A stretch of DNA of 64,000 nucleotides from positions 25,474 through 89,473 of the forward strand of contig CAYMMM010000002.1 in the NCBI GenBank assembly GCA_964391595.1, in the 5' to 3' direction. Made by a program: the position numbers and the translations under genes. Numbering within the stretch: position 1 is the stretch's first letter; every line of letters begins with the position of its first letter. Of the stretch, positions 52,919 to 60,055 are shown piece by piece. The notes under the pieces were generated by a model that was not told the DNA's origin, did no database searches, and was given only the letters and a program-made list of their open reading frames with translations. The stretch is from JADZGC01 sp964391595 (GTDB lineage Bacteria; Patescibacteriota; Saccharimonadia; CAILAD01; GCA-016700035).

Positions 52919-53503
52919 ATGCATGCACCTCGAAAGAGGCCCCGAAGTCCGAAGCTGGCCGCGCTGCTCATCATCGCAGCAATCGCTGTCTTTGGCTCGG
53001 CCTGCGACTACAACCCCATCCTCGGCTTCGCGCCGAGCGATCTGCAGGCCTTCAACGCCCTACACGGCACCAACGTCACGATGGAGGATGCCAACGCCGC
53101 CTGTGCGCAACTGAACGCCGCTGGTGACCCGACCAAGTGCCAGAAGACGGTCGACTACCTGAACGGCCTCAAGCTGTCGCAGGCCCGCAAGAAGCCGGTG
53201 CCACCGACGGTCGCGGCCGTCAGCTGGTATGACCCGGCTGGGCTCGGTGGCATGTGTGCCTCAGGGCCCTGCCCGCCGAACAACAGCTTCTCGTGCGCGC
53301 ACAAGACCGCGCAATTCGGGACGCTGCTCAGACTGACCAAGAACGGGCGATCCATCGTCTGCACGGTCGTCGACAGAGGGCCGTACATCTCAGGCCGTGC
53401 GGTGGACCTCTTCCCTGCGCCCGCAGAAGCGCTGGGCCTGAAGGGGCCAACAAGAAACTCAGGACCCGGTGTCTTGAGTGGCGTCACCATCGCCATGGCC
53501 TAG
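52919..53503 (+). CDS. RlpA-like double-psi beta-barrel lipoprotein
   Basis: 194 residues from ATG 52919. Basic start, hydrophobic core and a cysteine after GSA at about residue 28 suggest a lipoprotein, although the lipobox is not perfect. The C-terminal DPBB domain (about 95-194) shows SWYDPAG, CAHKTAQFGTLLRLTKNGRSIVCTVVDRGPYISGRAVDLF, with the catalytic-type Asp of RlpA (VDRGP) and four or more cysteines. Acts on glycan strands. Strong G/C bias at third codon positions sets it apart from its neighbours. Confidence 0.85.
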   Translation: MHAPRKRPRSPKLAALLIIAAIAVFGSACDYNPILGFAPSDLQAFNALHGTNVTMEDANAACAQLNAAGDPTKCQKTVDYLNGLKLSQARKKPVPPTVAAVSWYDPAGLGGMCASGPCPPNNSFSCAHKTAQFGTLLRLTKNGRSIVCTVVDRGPYISGRAVDLFPAPAEALGLKGPTRNSGPGVLSGVTIAMA

Positions 53504-53544
53504 TCGCCACACGCGACACACACTCATGGCGGGATCCACGAGAA

Positions 53545-53584
53545 GGGTGGGAGGACTTCGGTCTTCCCACCCTCTTCTTTTCTT
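53545..53584 (+). terminator. Intrinsic terminator of the RlpA-like gene
   Basis: GGGTGGGAGGAC with GTCTTCCCACCC around a UUCG loop, followed by TCTTCTTTT. Confidence 0.85.
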
Positions 53585-53985
53585 TATTCTGATTTTTTCT
53601 TCAGATCCAGGCTTGCTGAATTGATACAAAATCTCTGGCCGGTGGTCTCAGTTGGGCCATCTTCAAACATGTGCCCGAGATGAGCGCCGCAGCGGCTACA
53701 GACCACTTCCGTGCGAGTCATGCCATGACTCTCATCTGATCGCATCTCTACACTACCCGGAACCGCGCGGTCGAAGCTTGGCCATCCAGAACCTGATTCA
53801 AACTTATGCTCACTATCAAAAAGCACTTGCCCGCATACTTTGCACGTGTACGTCCCGTCAGCATGTTCGTCCCAATACTTGCCGGTAAATGGTGCCTCGG
53901 TGCCGGCATTTTGCGTAACCTCATACTCGTGCTCACTCAACCGAGCCTTGAGCTCTTCATCGCTTGGCTTCTTGAAATCACTCAT
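53584..53985 (-). CDS. msrB: Peptide methionine-R-sulfoxide reductase
   Basis: 133 residues from ATG 53985, overlapping the pepF stop (ATGA). Contains the zinc CxxC pairs (CKVC and CSRC), SGSGWPSF, and RFCINSASL with the catalytic cysteine. Reduces methionine-R-sulfoxide in proteins. Confidence 0.94.
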   Translation of the reverse strand: MSDFKKPSDEELKARLSEHEYEVTQNAGTEAPFTGKYWDEHADGTYTCKVCGQVLFDSEHKFESGSGWPSFDRAVPGSVEMRSDESHGMTRTEVVCSRCGAHLGHMFEDGPTETTGQRFCINSASLDLKKKSE

Positions 53986-55763
53986 TTCTTCAATTCCTCC
54001 ACCCAATCCTTAATGATCGCAAACCCACCGCGCCAGAAATCAGCACTCGTCATGTCCACACCCACCTCCATCAATACTTCATGAGGATCACGCGAGGCAC
54101 CTGCGGCTAGAACTGCCTCGATCTTGGCCACAAACGGCTTACCTTCCTGCTTATAGCGCGCGTACAGCGAGAGACTGAGCAGCTCACCAAAGCTATAGGC
54201 GTAGCAATAAAACGGTGTATGCACGATGTGTGGGATATAGGCCCATTCATGCTTGAAAACATCATCAACCTCTACTGCATCGCCAAACTGCGAGTGGAGT
54301 GTTTCAAGCCAGAGTCGATCAAGCTCAGGCACACCAGCACCCCCAGGGATCGCCTTATGCGCCTCGATCTCAAACTTCACAAAGTACGTCTGACGACATA
54401 TCGTCGCATAGCTATCCGCCACCTTTTCTGCAATCATCGCTTTGCGTTCGTCGACATCTGATATGCCGGCGAGCATATTCTCAAAAAGCAGCATCTCGCC
54501 AAATGTCGAGGCCGTCTCGGCAAGCGGTAGATTAGCGACCACACTCGAGATCGGAAGGTGCGACGCGTACATGAAATGCACGCCGTGTCCGAGCTCGTGT
54601 GCTAGCGTACTGACGTCACGCGCCTTACCGGTGTAGTTCAAGAACACATACGGATGAATGTCTGGGGTTACAAAGCTACAAAATGCACCACCGCGCTTGG
54701 TCGGTGACGGATGCGAATCCACGTGCTTCTGATCAACGATCATGCGGGCTTTTGCTGCAAACTCGGGTGAGAATTCCGTGAAGCTCTTGAGGGTCAAATC
54801 GACTGCCTCGTTATAGCGATACTCTTGCTGACTTTCGCCGACTGGCGCGTAGATATCAAAGCGTCGCAACTTGTCGAGACCAAGCTGATCCTTTTTCCAA
54901 CGGAAGAAATCTTGGAAGAGTACGCTCTCCTCCTCACAGACCTGTAGCAGCGTCTCAATCGCCCCGTCCGGGATGTGATTTGCTGCGTTGCGCATCGAGA
55001 TTGAGCTCTCGTACCCACGCAACTTCGCCTCATATACCCAATCCTTCACGACCGCCTGGTAGATCTTGAAAAACTTTTCCTTCTGGGCTTCGTAGGGCAC
55101 ATACAGTGCCCGATAAGCGGCCTCGCGGGTCGCAGCTTCTGGAGCGTACACATGCCGCATGAGCTCTGAGTTGGTCTTAAAGACTTGCTTTTTACCGTTT
55201 ATCTCGGCGGTGAATTCGAAATCCGTCTCGATCGCTTCGCGTAAGTCAGTCAACACGCCCACTCCCGTCGTGTCCTTGTGTGTGATGATACTTTCGGACT
55301 CAAGCGAAAGAGTATGTTTCGCCATCTTGCGGGAGTATGTCAGCGAGTATGTTTGCCCTTCTACGGCGGCGAAGAGTCGCTCGGCATTCGCGTCATCAAG
55401 CATCTGCATGCCATCAACATCTTTACCCTTCAACCACATACTAATCGGACGCGCGACCTCAGAGAGCTTTACGCCGAGATCTTGTGCTCGGGACTTCAGC
55501 AGAGCCGGCTCCCCTGCCTTGCCATCGGTCGATTCCCACAAAGACACACGATCGTACAAGCGTGCAATCTTGGCGCTGAGATCGTTACTCCAACCTATAT
55601 ATTGCTTAAAGTCTTGCTCGGGCATATCGGGAGTAAGCTTCGTCTGCCACTCGATGTATTTGGGTATGTCTGCCTCGATCTGCGCATACACTTCATCAAA
55701 CTGCTCAATCGGCAGAATCTGCTCGAGATCCCACTGTACGGATTCTGGATTTTGCTTGGCCAT
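53982..55763 (-). CDS. pepF: Oligoendopeptidase F (M3 family)
   Basis: 593 residues, full length for PepF. Zinc site HELGHGVHF at about 385 with a downstream Glu in NLPLAETASTFGEML. N-terminal region starts WDLEQILPIEQFDEVYAQIE. Cleaves short peptides in the cytoplasm; in an organism living on imported peptides it supplies amino acids. Ribosome site AAAGGGG. The msrB gene overlaps its end. Confidence 0.95.
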   Translation of the reverse strand: MAKQNPESVQWDLEQILPIEQFDEVYAQIEADIPKYIEWQTKLTPDMPEQDFKQYIGWSNDLSAKIARLYDRVSLWESTDGKAGEPALLKSRAQDLGVKLSEVARPISMWLKGKDVDGMQMLDDANAERLFAAVEGQTYSLTYSRKMAKHTLSLESESIITHKDTTGVGVLTDLREAIETDFEFTAEINGKKQVFKTNSELMRHVYAPEAATREAAYRALYVPYEAQKEKFFKIYQAVVKDWVYEAKLRGYESSISMRNAANHIPDGAIETLLQVCEEESVLFQDFFRWKKDQLGLDKLRRFDIYAPVGESQQEYRYNEAVDLTLKSFTEFSPEFAAKARMIVDQKHVDSHPSPTKRGGAFCSFVTPDIHPYVFLNYTGKARDVSTLAHELGHGVHFMYASHLPISSVVANLPLAETASTFGEMLLFENMLAGISDVDERKAMIAEKVADSYATICRQTYFVKFEIEAHKAIPGGAGVPELDRLWLETLHSQFGDAVEVDDVFKHEWAYIPHIVHTPFYCYAYSFGELLSLSLYARYKQEGKPFVAKIEAVLAAGASRDPHEVLMEVGVDMTSADFWRGGFAIIKDWVEELKK

Positions 55764-55786
55764 ATTGAACCCCTTTCATTAAAAAA

Positions 55787-55877
<91 letters not shown>

Positions 55878-55886
55878 GTATTTTAT

Positions 55887-55938
55887 GGTGCGCCCGAAGA
55901 GATTCGAACTCCCGACCTTTGGTACCGGAAACCAACGC
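55887..55938 (-). tRNA. tRNA-Arg(CCG), copy broken at the scaffold gap
   Basis: The 3' two thirds, up to the middle of the anticodon stem, are present before the N-run; the sequence is identical to the intact copy at 56041. It is most likely the same gene seen twice because two contigs overlap by 55 bp, not a second gene. Confidence 0.7.
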
Positions 55939-56038
55939 NNNNNNNNNNNNNNNNNNNNNNNNNNNNNNNNNNNNNNNNNNNNNNNNNNNNNNNNNNNNNN
56001 NNNNNNNNNNNNNNNNNNNNNNNNNNNNNNNNNNNNNN
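55939..56038. other. Assembly gap (100 N)
   Basis: A run of exactly 100 N, the conventional placeholder for unknown length. It is flanked by an identical 55-bp sequence (55884-55938 and 56039-56093). Confidence 0.99.
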
Positions 56039-56040
56039 TA

Positions 56041-56117
56041 TGGTGCGCCCGAAGAGATTCGAACTCCCGACCTTTGGTACCGGAAACCAACGCTCTATCC
56101 AGCTGAGCTACGGGCGC
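56041..56117 (-). tRNA. tRNA-Arg(CCG)
   Basis: Complete cloverleaf: acceptor GCGCCCG/CGGGCGC, anticodon stem TTGGT/ACCAA, loop TTCCGGT with anticodon CCG, T-loop TTCGAAT, encoded CCA. Confidence 0.93.
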
Positions 56118-56168
56118 TTATCCCAAACGGAACACGACCAGGACATTATACCGTATTTACACCTTTAC

Positions 56169-56209
56169 AAAAAAAGAAGGCCGGTGTGAATCACTAGGAC
56201 TCACACCGG
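56169..56209 (-). terminator. Terminator of the tRNA/large-RNA unit
   Basis: Minus strand: CCGGTGTGA paired with TCACACCGG around an 11-nt loop, then GCC TTC and seven T. It closes the minus-strand unit that includes the tRNA-like gene, tRNA-Gly-like and tRNA-Phe genes. Confidence 0.85.
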
Positions 56210-56213
56210 CGGT

Positions 56214-56338
56214 GCAGAAGATGGGACTCGAACCCACAACCTGCCGAGGGTATCGGCCGCTCGTAATGAAGGGCTCCGTGCGGTGCGGATTCCTTCATTC
56301 CAGTCGTCTTACGGACTGGCCACCTGAGCTCCTTCCGC
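56214..56338 (-). tRNA. Aberrant 125-nt tRNA-like RNA
   Basis: The ends pair as a 7-bp acceptor (GCGGAAG with CTTCTGC, one G-U). The T-arm is canonical (GTGGG-TTCGAGT-CCCAT) and a D-stem half GCTCAG is in place. Its partner GAGC comes only after two inserted hairpins: CCAGTC/GACTGG, and a perfect 8-bp AATGAAGG/CCTTCATT. A third hairpin GCCG-ATACCCT-CGGC then takes the anticodon position with U33 and would read ACC (Gly). No CCA is encoded. It may be a tRNA with an insertion, a pseudogene or a tRNA mimic. Confidence 0.5.
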
Positions 56339-56428
56339 GGTTTGATGATCGAAACGATCACTTATGTACGTGGTACGACGAGCGTTTGTCGCATCTACTC
56401 GTCCATACACAAGCGTCGTTCCGACAGG
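56339..56428 (-). other. Spacer between tRNA-like genes, with hairpins
   Basis: 90 nt without coding potential. On the minus strand GACGAG/CTCGTC encloses GCG/CGC, and TGATCG-TTT-CGATCA lies just before the tRNA-like gene. Probably a processed spacer of the polycistronic RNA. Confidence 0.4.
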
Positions 56429-56499
56429 GCCGGTGAGTGGAATCGAACCACCTACCTACCAGCTGGATGCCGGCCACTCTGCCACTGAGCTACACCGGC
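56429..56499 (-). tRNA. tRNA-Gly(TCC)-like without U33
   Basis: A 71-nt cloverleaf: acceptor GCCGGTG/CACCGGC, D-stem GCTC/GAGT, T-arm GGTGG-TTCGATT-CCACT, all good. The anticodon loop is CATCCAG between GCCGG and CTGGT: centred reading gives TCC, but position 33 is A, where U is almost invariant. No encoded CCA. Could be non-decoding. Confidence 0.65.
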
Positions 56500-56548
56500 T
56501 GGGTTTCTGCATGTGCAGAATGGGGTGCCTACAAGAGGCGCGAGCTGA

Positions 56549-56620
56549 GGTCAGGCAAGGAATCGAACCCCGGGCCTTCCGCTTTTCAGGCGAATACTCT
56601 AGCCACTGAGCTACCTGACC
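56549..56620 (-). tRNA. tRNA-Phe(GAA)
   Basis: 72 nt: acceptor GGTCAGG/CCTGACC, anticodon stem TTCGC/GCGGA, loop CTGAAAA with anticodon GAA, T-loop TTCGATT. The T-stem has two G-U pairs. CCA is not encoded, in contrast to the Ser and Arg tRNAs nearby. Confidence 0.88.
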
Positions 56621-57232
56621 TGGTCGGGAAAGGGGCCCTCAGCTCCCAATCCCGGAAGTTCCCTGCGCTTGCGGGGTTTCTTGCTCGTCACTCGACGAGC
56701 CACGGGTACTCTACTCCGTGTGTGACATGCCTGATTCAAGACCAGGTACAGCACCGACGTCGGCCATGCCGCTGCAGCTGAGGGCTGCCCAGGTTTTACA
56801 ATCAGTCACAAGCCCACATCCTGGAAAGCTTGCGTGTCATCGCGGCGACGTCGAGGTCCGGCGATCAAGACTGAAGGTCGGGAGCCAGTCGGCTCCGCAT
56901 ATTTGCGAGCTGCCGACGCCGACGATTTGGCGACCGTCTACTAAGGAGTATTGAACCTCAGCGGCGTCGGCTCTGCCGTGCCAAGAAAGCTTGAAGCCAG
57001 AGGCTCCGTACATCCCAGACGCGTCAGACTTGTTTGAAGGTGCTATGTACGAGATGCCGTGTCCGAGCGACTTGCGCTCTCAGATTGCTCTATATCTCTC
57101 CCAAAATAAGGACACGGACTGACTCGGCATACCAAGGCACACGAGTCAGATGATTTTCACTGCCATAAGACAGGACCAGCCTTCCATGTATGAAAGGCTC
57201 GTTGTGCATTATGGTGCGCTCGGGGGGTTATG
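56621..57232 (-). ncRNA. Large hairpin-dense noncoding RNA beside tRNAs (candidate ornate RNA)
   Basis: About 610 nt with no convincing ORF. Perfect stems include CCGTGTCC/GGACACGG (57057-57064, 57110-57117), CGTACAT/ATGTACG (57007-57013, 57045-57051), the 9-bp GCCGACGCC/GGCGTCGGC (56912-56920, 56963-56971), GGAGCC/GGCTCC (56881-56896), GCTCGTC/GACGAGC (56683-56700), CACGG/CCGTG (56701-56720), GCAGC/GCTGC (56774-56788) and CAAGC/GCTTG (56809-56832). A promoter lies just upstream on the minus strand. GOLLD and ROOL RNAs are established examples of such giant RNAs next to tRNAs; membership is not shown. Strand is inferred from the promoter, tRNAs and terminator. Confidence 0.6.
57212..57227 (+). 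repeat. Copy of the tRNA-Arg(GCG) 3' end (att-like)
   Basis: TGGTGCGCTCGGGGGG, identical to 57375-57390, which is the CCA plus 3' acceptor and T-stem part of tRNA-Arg(GCG). Such partial copies are left by integrases that use a tRNA 3' end; only 147 bp separate the two copies, so an intact element is not present between them. Confidence 0.6.
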
Positions 57233-57238
57233 TAGGAC

Positions 57239-57268
57239 ATATAATGATCGTCGTTCAGAAAGCGTCAA
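57239..57268 (-). promoter_or_regulatory. Promoter of the large noncoding RNA/tRNA unit
   Basis: Minus strand: TTGACG (57268-57263), 18-bp spacer, TTATAT (57244-57239). Transcription would start near 57232, inside a few bases of the att-like tRNA fragment. Confidence 0.55.
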
Positions 57269-57374
57269 AGCGAGCTTTACCCTTTCCTCTCTCCTCCATT
57301 ATCGAACCTGGTTTCGAATCCCTTTAGCCAGATTGTGAGGTAACATCGATGACCTGCATCGACCACTTGAATTT

Positions 57375-57451
57375 TGGTGCGCTCGGGGGGATTCGAACCT
57401 CCGACCTTCAGTACCGCAAACTGACGCTCTATCCAGCTGAGCTACGAGCGC
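57375..57451 (-). tRNA. tRNA-Arg(GCG)
   Basis: Acceptor GCGCTCG/CGAGCGC, anticodon stem TCAGT/ACTGA, loop TTGCGGT with anticodon GCG, T-loop TTCGAAT, encoded CCA. A GCG anticodon rather than the inosine-modified ACG suggests CGC/CGU decoding without TadA. Confidence 0.92.
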
Positions 57452-57580
57452 ACATGATTATCTTGTGTAGGATTGATTTATAAATGTTCGACTCGCATCT
57501 GTTCAATGAGCAATTATCTCGCTTTGTATGTACACAGAAACAGGGGTTATTTTATCGCTTTTGGCCTGATCTGTAAAGCC

Positions 57581-58243
57581 CTAGAATTTCAAACGCTTAA
57601 AGATCGACTCACCGAGATAGCCTTCCGGCTCCGACTCGGGGAGCACAGAGCCAAGGATTTCGGCGATGTCATCCGCTACTTCAGGTGTAGCATGTAGGGT
57701 AATCAGTACTGCAAAGCGCTTGGTCGGAATGAGTTCAAACACTGGCATACCGTTATTTTCTACCTCAAAGAACGACTTGAAGGCATCATAGGGGTAGTGC
57801 TTGCCGTCTATCGTAACGGTGAATGTAGTCAGCTCATAGTCGTGAGCATCCGTTCCTCGCGAGCTGTACTTGGTAAGTGCGACCGGTACCAGTAATCCAA
57901 GCGGGAGAAAGAACCAGCTCTTAAGGAAGATAGCTGCAACGATTGCGGCGGCGGCGATGCATCCCATGATGATGTACCACTGGGCAGCATGGTGCGACCC
58001 CGCTTGTTCCTCATTTCGCCAGCTAAGCAAGACATCGTCATCTACATCATCCGCTGCACCTGGGCCAATCTCCTCCAGATCGAGTGCTTCCGACACAGGC
58101 TCGACTCCTGCAGGCTGTTGTGAACCAGAAGTGGCTTCAGGATGTACCCCAAAGACGGGTGTTTGTGGCGCCTGTGGCTCCAGGCTCGAAGCTGGAGCCT
58201 GGCCACCATCAGATTGCGGTTGTATGCTTTGTCCTGGACCCAT
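57581..58243 (-). CDS. Two-helix membrane protein with a conserved C-terminal domain
   Basis: About 220 residues from ATG 58243, 7 nt after AATACT (leaderless). A disordered Pro/Gln/Ser-rich start of about 75 residues, then SWRNEEQAGSHHAAQWYI leading into two transmembrane helices (about 92-130) and a soluble beta-rich domain (YELTTFTVTIDGKHYPYDAFKSFFEVE). This PH-like layout is frequent in CPR genomes, function unknown. Confidence 0.65.
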   Translation of the reverse strand: MGPGQSIQPQSDGGQAPASSLEPQAPQTPVFGVHPEATSGSQQPAGVEPVSEALDLEEIGPGAADDVDDDVLLSWRNEEQAGSHHAAQWYIIMGCIAAAAIVAAIFLKSWFFLPLGLLVPVALTKYSSRGTDAHDYELTTFTVTIDGKHYPYDAFKSFFEVENNGMPVFELIPTKRFAVLITLHATPEVADDIAEILGSVLPESEPEGYLGESIFKRLKF

Positions 58244-58302
58244 AGTCACTAGTATTATGGATCACCATACGCAAAAAAGCTACTACGGTTATGGTTATTT
58301 GA

Positions 58303-58617
58303 TTATTCCTGGGACTTGTCGAGCTTGTCGAGACCGATGAGCTTGACCCCGACATACACTACACCAGCAATGATCGCGAAGTCGATGAGTGTCGATACGA
58401 AGCTGCCATACGCTACAGTTGCTTCACCGAGCTTAAAGGTTGCGCCCTTGAGACCTTCAGCTGAGCCGAGCGCCAGGCCAACGATAGGGTTCACGATGTC
58501 CTCCACCAGTGAAGTAACAATCTTTGCGACCGCCCCACCGAGGATAAAACCGACTGCTAGACCAACGACTCCTTGTTCGCGGATGAAATCCATAAATCCA
58601 CCGAGATGTTTTTTCAT
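58303..58617 (-). CDS. mscL: Large-conductance mechanosensitive channel
   Basis: 104 residues, somewhat shorter than E. coli MscL because of a short C-terminal bundle. FMDFIREQGVVGLAVGFILGGAVAKIVTSLVEDIVNPIVGL is the TM1 gate region with the narrow Gly/Ala/Val constriction, and TM2 lies at about 75-97. Opens under membrane tension. Ribosome site TAGGAGAA. Confidence 0.95.
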   Translation of the reverse strand: MKKHLGGFMDFIREQGVVGLAVGFILGGAVAKIVTSLVEDIVNPIVGLALGSAEGLKGATFKLGEATVAYGSFVSTLIDFAIIAGVVYVGVKLIGLDKLDKSQE

Positions 58618-58691
58618 ACTATTCTCCTAAATAATTGCTCTATGAATACAGCGTATGCCAATCGTAGGCGTCTCGTCAATCAATTGGCGTC

Positions 58692-58781
58692 TGGCGGAGA
58701 GAGAGGGATTCGAACCCTCGGTACGGTTTCCCGCACACACGCTTTCCAAGCGTGCTCCTTCAGCCACTCGGACACCTCTCC
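58692..58781 (-). tRNA. tRNA-Ser(GGA)
   Basis: Class II tRNA: anticodon stem CACGC/GCGTG, loop TTGGAAA, anticodon GGA, long variable arm, T-loop TTCGAAT, encoded CCA. Confidence 0.93.
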
Positions 58782-58820
58782 ACGAAGTGAATGACCAGAT
58801 TGTATCAGATTTGGTCGAGC

Positions 58821-59870
58821 TTAGCCCAGCTTCTGCTTGAAGTCTTCGACGAGATCGACAGGAGTCGGATCGATACCATTCATCATGCCAAGATAAGCTG
58901 ATACGTAATCACCGAGAAGAATGGTCCAGAGCAGTTGTTGCAATGCAGTCGTACCACGAGCCTCAACGATCTCTGGCTCATACCCATGGCTCTCAAGCAC
59001 ATCGCGCATGACTTCGATACGCTTATTGATACGTGCAAACTCCAGATTGCTATGCAGTACCACACTTGTTACAGGCTTTTGCTCGGGAAAGAGCCAGCCT
59101 TGCATCTCATTGTGGTTCAGCTCCGAGAAGACATTACACCAGGCCAGCTGCTTGGCATTTTCATTGATGTCTATCTTCCACTTATATGCAGCTGCGCGCA
59201 AACTCATGCCGCTATATACCACGACCGGCTTACCCACCAGCTTTTCAGCAAGATCAACTGCCATATTTTCGCCTTCGGTGTTGTCCATGTTGAATGCACT
59301 TTTCTCGATATCAAGCCAATCTGCGACATCAAGAAGCTCGCGACGCAAATCGACTCCTTCAGTCAAACGTGCATCCTCAAGCAAGCATGCGAGAGCCTTG
59401 ACCCCAGCGAAGACGCTCAGGCGTGGCTGCGAGACCTCTGGGAGCTCGAGGAGCATGGAGTTCGTATCTCGCGCCTGATCGAGCAAAGTGCCGCCAGCAG
59501 TCATGATCACAATGCGCGCCGAACGCTTCTTCGCATCTTGGAGCGCCGCGAGTGTCTCCTCAGTATTACCAGAGTAACTCGATATAACCACCAACGTCTC
59601 AGGCCCTACATATCCTGGGAGAGAGTATCCGCGAACAATCTCAAAAGGCACCAGCAAGCGAGCCCCAAGCCAATTGCGAATCACATCTGCGGCCAGTGCC
59701 GATCCCCCCATACCAGCCAAGACTACATTCTTAAGCCCCGCACCCCAATTACTCGTCACATCCTGCGTCATTCCATCGGCAAAGCTCAGGCGCAACTGTG
59801 CAGGCTGGGCATCTATTGCGCTCAAAATGTCGTGACTATCATGCTTGATCAGATCGTCGAGATTTTTCAT
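58821..59870 (-). CDS. Bifunctional phosphoglucose/phosphomannose isomerase
   Basis: 349 residues with an N-terminal SIS domain (VVLAGMGGSALAADVIRNWL, then LVVISSYSGNTEETLAALQDA) and a C-terminal SIS-like half holding catalytic ELNHNEMQGW. These motifs match the bifunctional PGI/PMI family found in archaea and CPR. It interconverts fructose-6-phosphate with glucose-6- and mannose-6-phosphate. The ATG lies 8 nt after TATAAT. Confidence 0.92.
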   Translation of the reverse strand: MKNLDDLIKHDSHDILSAIDAQPAQLRLSFADGMTQDVTSNWGAGLKNVVLAGMGGSALAADVIRNWLGARLLVPFEIVRGYSLPGYVGPETLVVISSYSGNTEETLAALQDAKKRSARIVIMTAGGTLLDQARDTNSMLLELPEVSQPRLSVFAGVKALACLLEDARLTEGVDLRRELLDVADWLDIEKSAFNMDNTEGENMAVDLAEKLVGKPVVVYSGMSLRAAAYKWKIDINENAKQLAWCNVFSELNHNEMQGWLFPEQKPVTSVVLHSNLEFARINKRIEVMRDVLESHGYEPEIVEARGTTALQQLLWTILLGDYVSAYLGMMNGIDPTPVDLVEDFKQKLG

Positions 59871-59934
59871 ATGTGACCATTATACTGATACGTTGCACTG
59901 CTGTCAGGCATGACACTGGAGATGCGTTAAATGC

Positions 59935-59963
59935 TTGCAGCTTATGACAAAAAATGGTAGTAT
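59935..59963 (+). promoter_or_regulatory. Promoter of the 137-residue G+C-rich gene
   Basis: TTGCAG (59935-59940), 17-bp spacer, TAGTAT (59958-59963), start near 59970 and a leader of about 85 nt. Confidence 0.6.
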
Positions 59964-60003
59964 CTACAGATCGGTCGATACCGCGAATCAACGAGGATAC
60001 GCG

Positions 60004-60033
60004 ATGAGATCGTGCAAGGAATGCACCTACTAG
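60004..60033 (+). CDS. Possible 9-residue leader peptide
   Basis: ATG-to-TAG frame MRSCKECTY with GAGGA 7 nt upstream, lying within the leader of the next gene, 22 nt before it. A two-cysteine CKEC motif. It could be a translated regulatory leader or chance. Confidence 0.3.
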   Translation: MRSCKECTY

Positions 60034-60055
60034 CACCTACAAGGAAGGTTTCACC

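Noticed and set aside
56838..57076. About 70 codons open on the minus strand within the large RNA
   Set aside because: No ribosome site, only an internal ATG, and the same bases form many perfect stems.
56621..57232. RNase P RNA, tmRNA, SRP RNA or 6S RNA
   Set aside because: None of the conserved core sequences of these RNAs was found on either strand.
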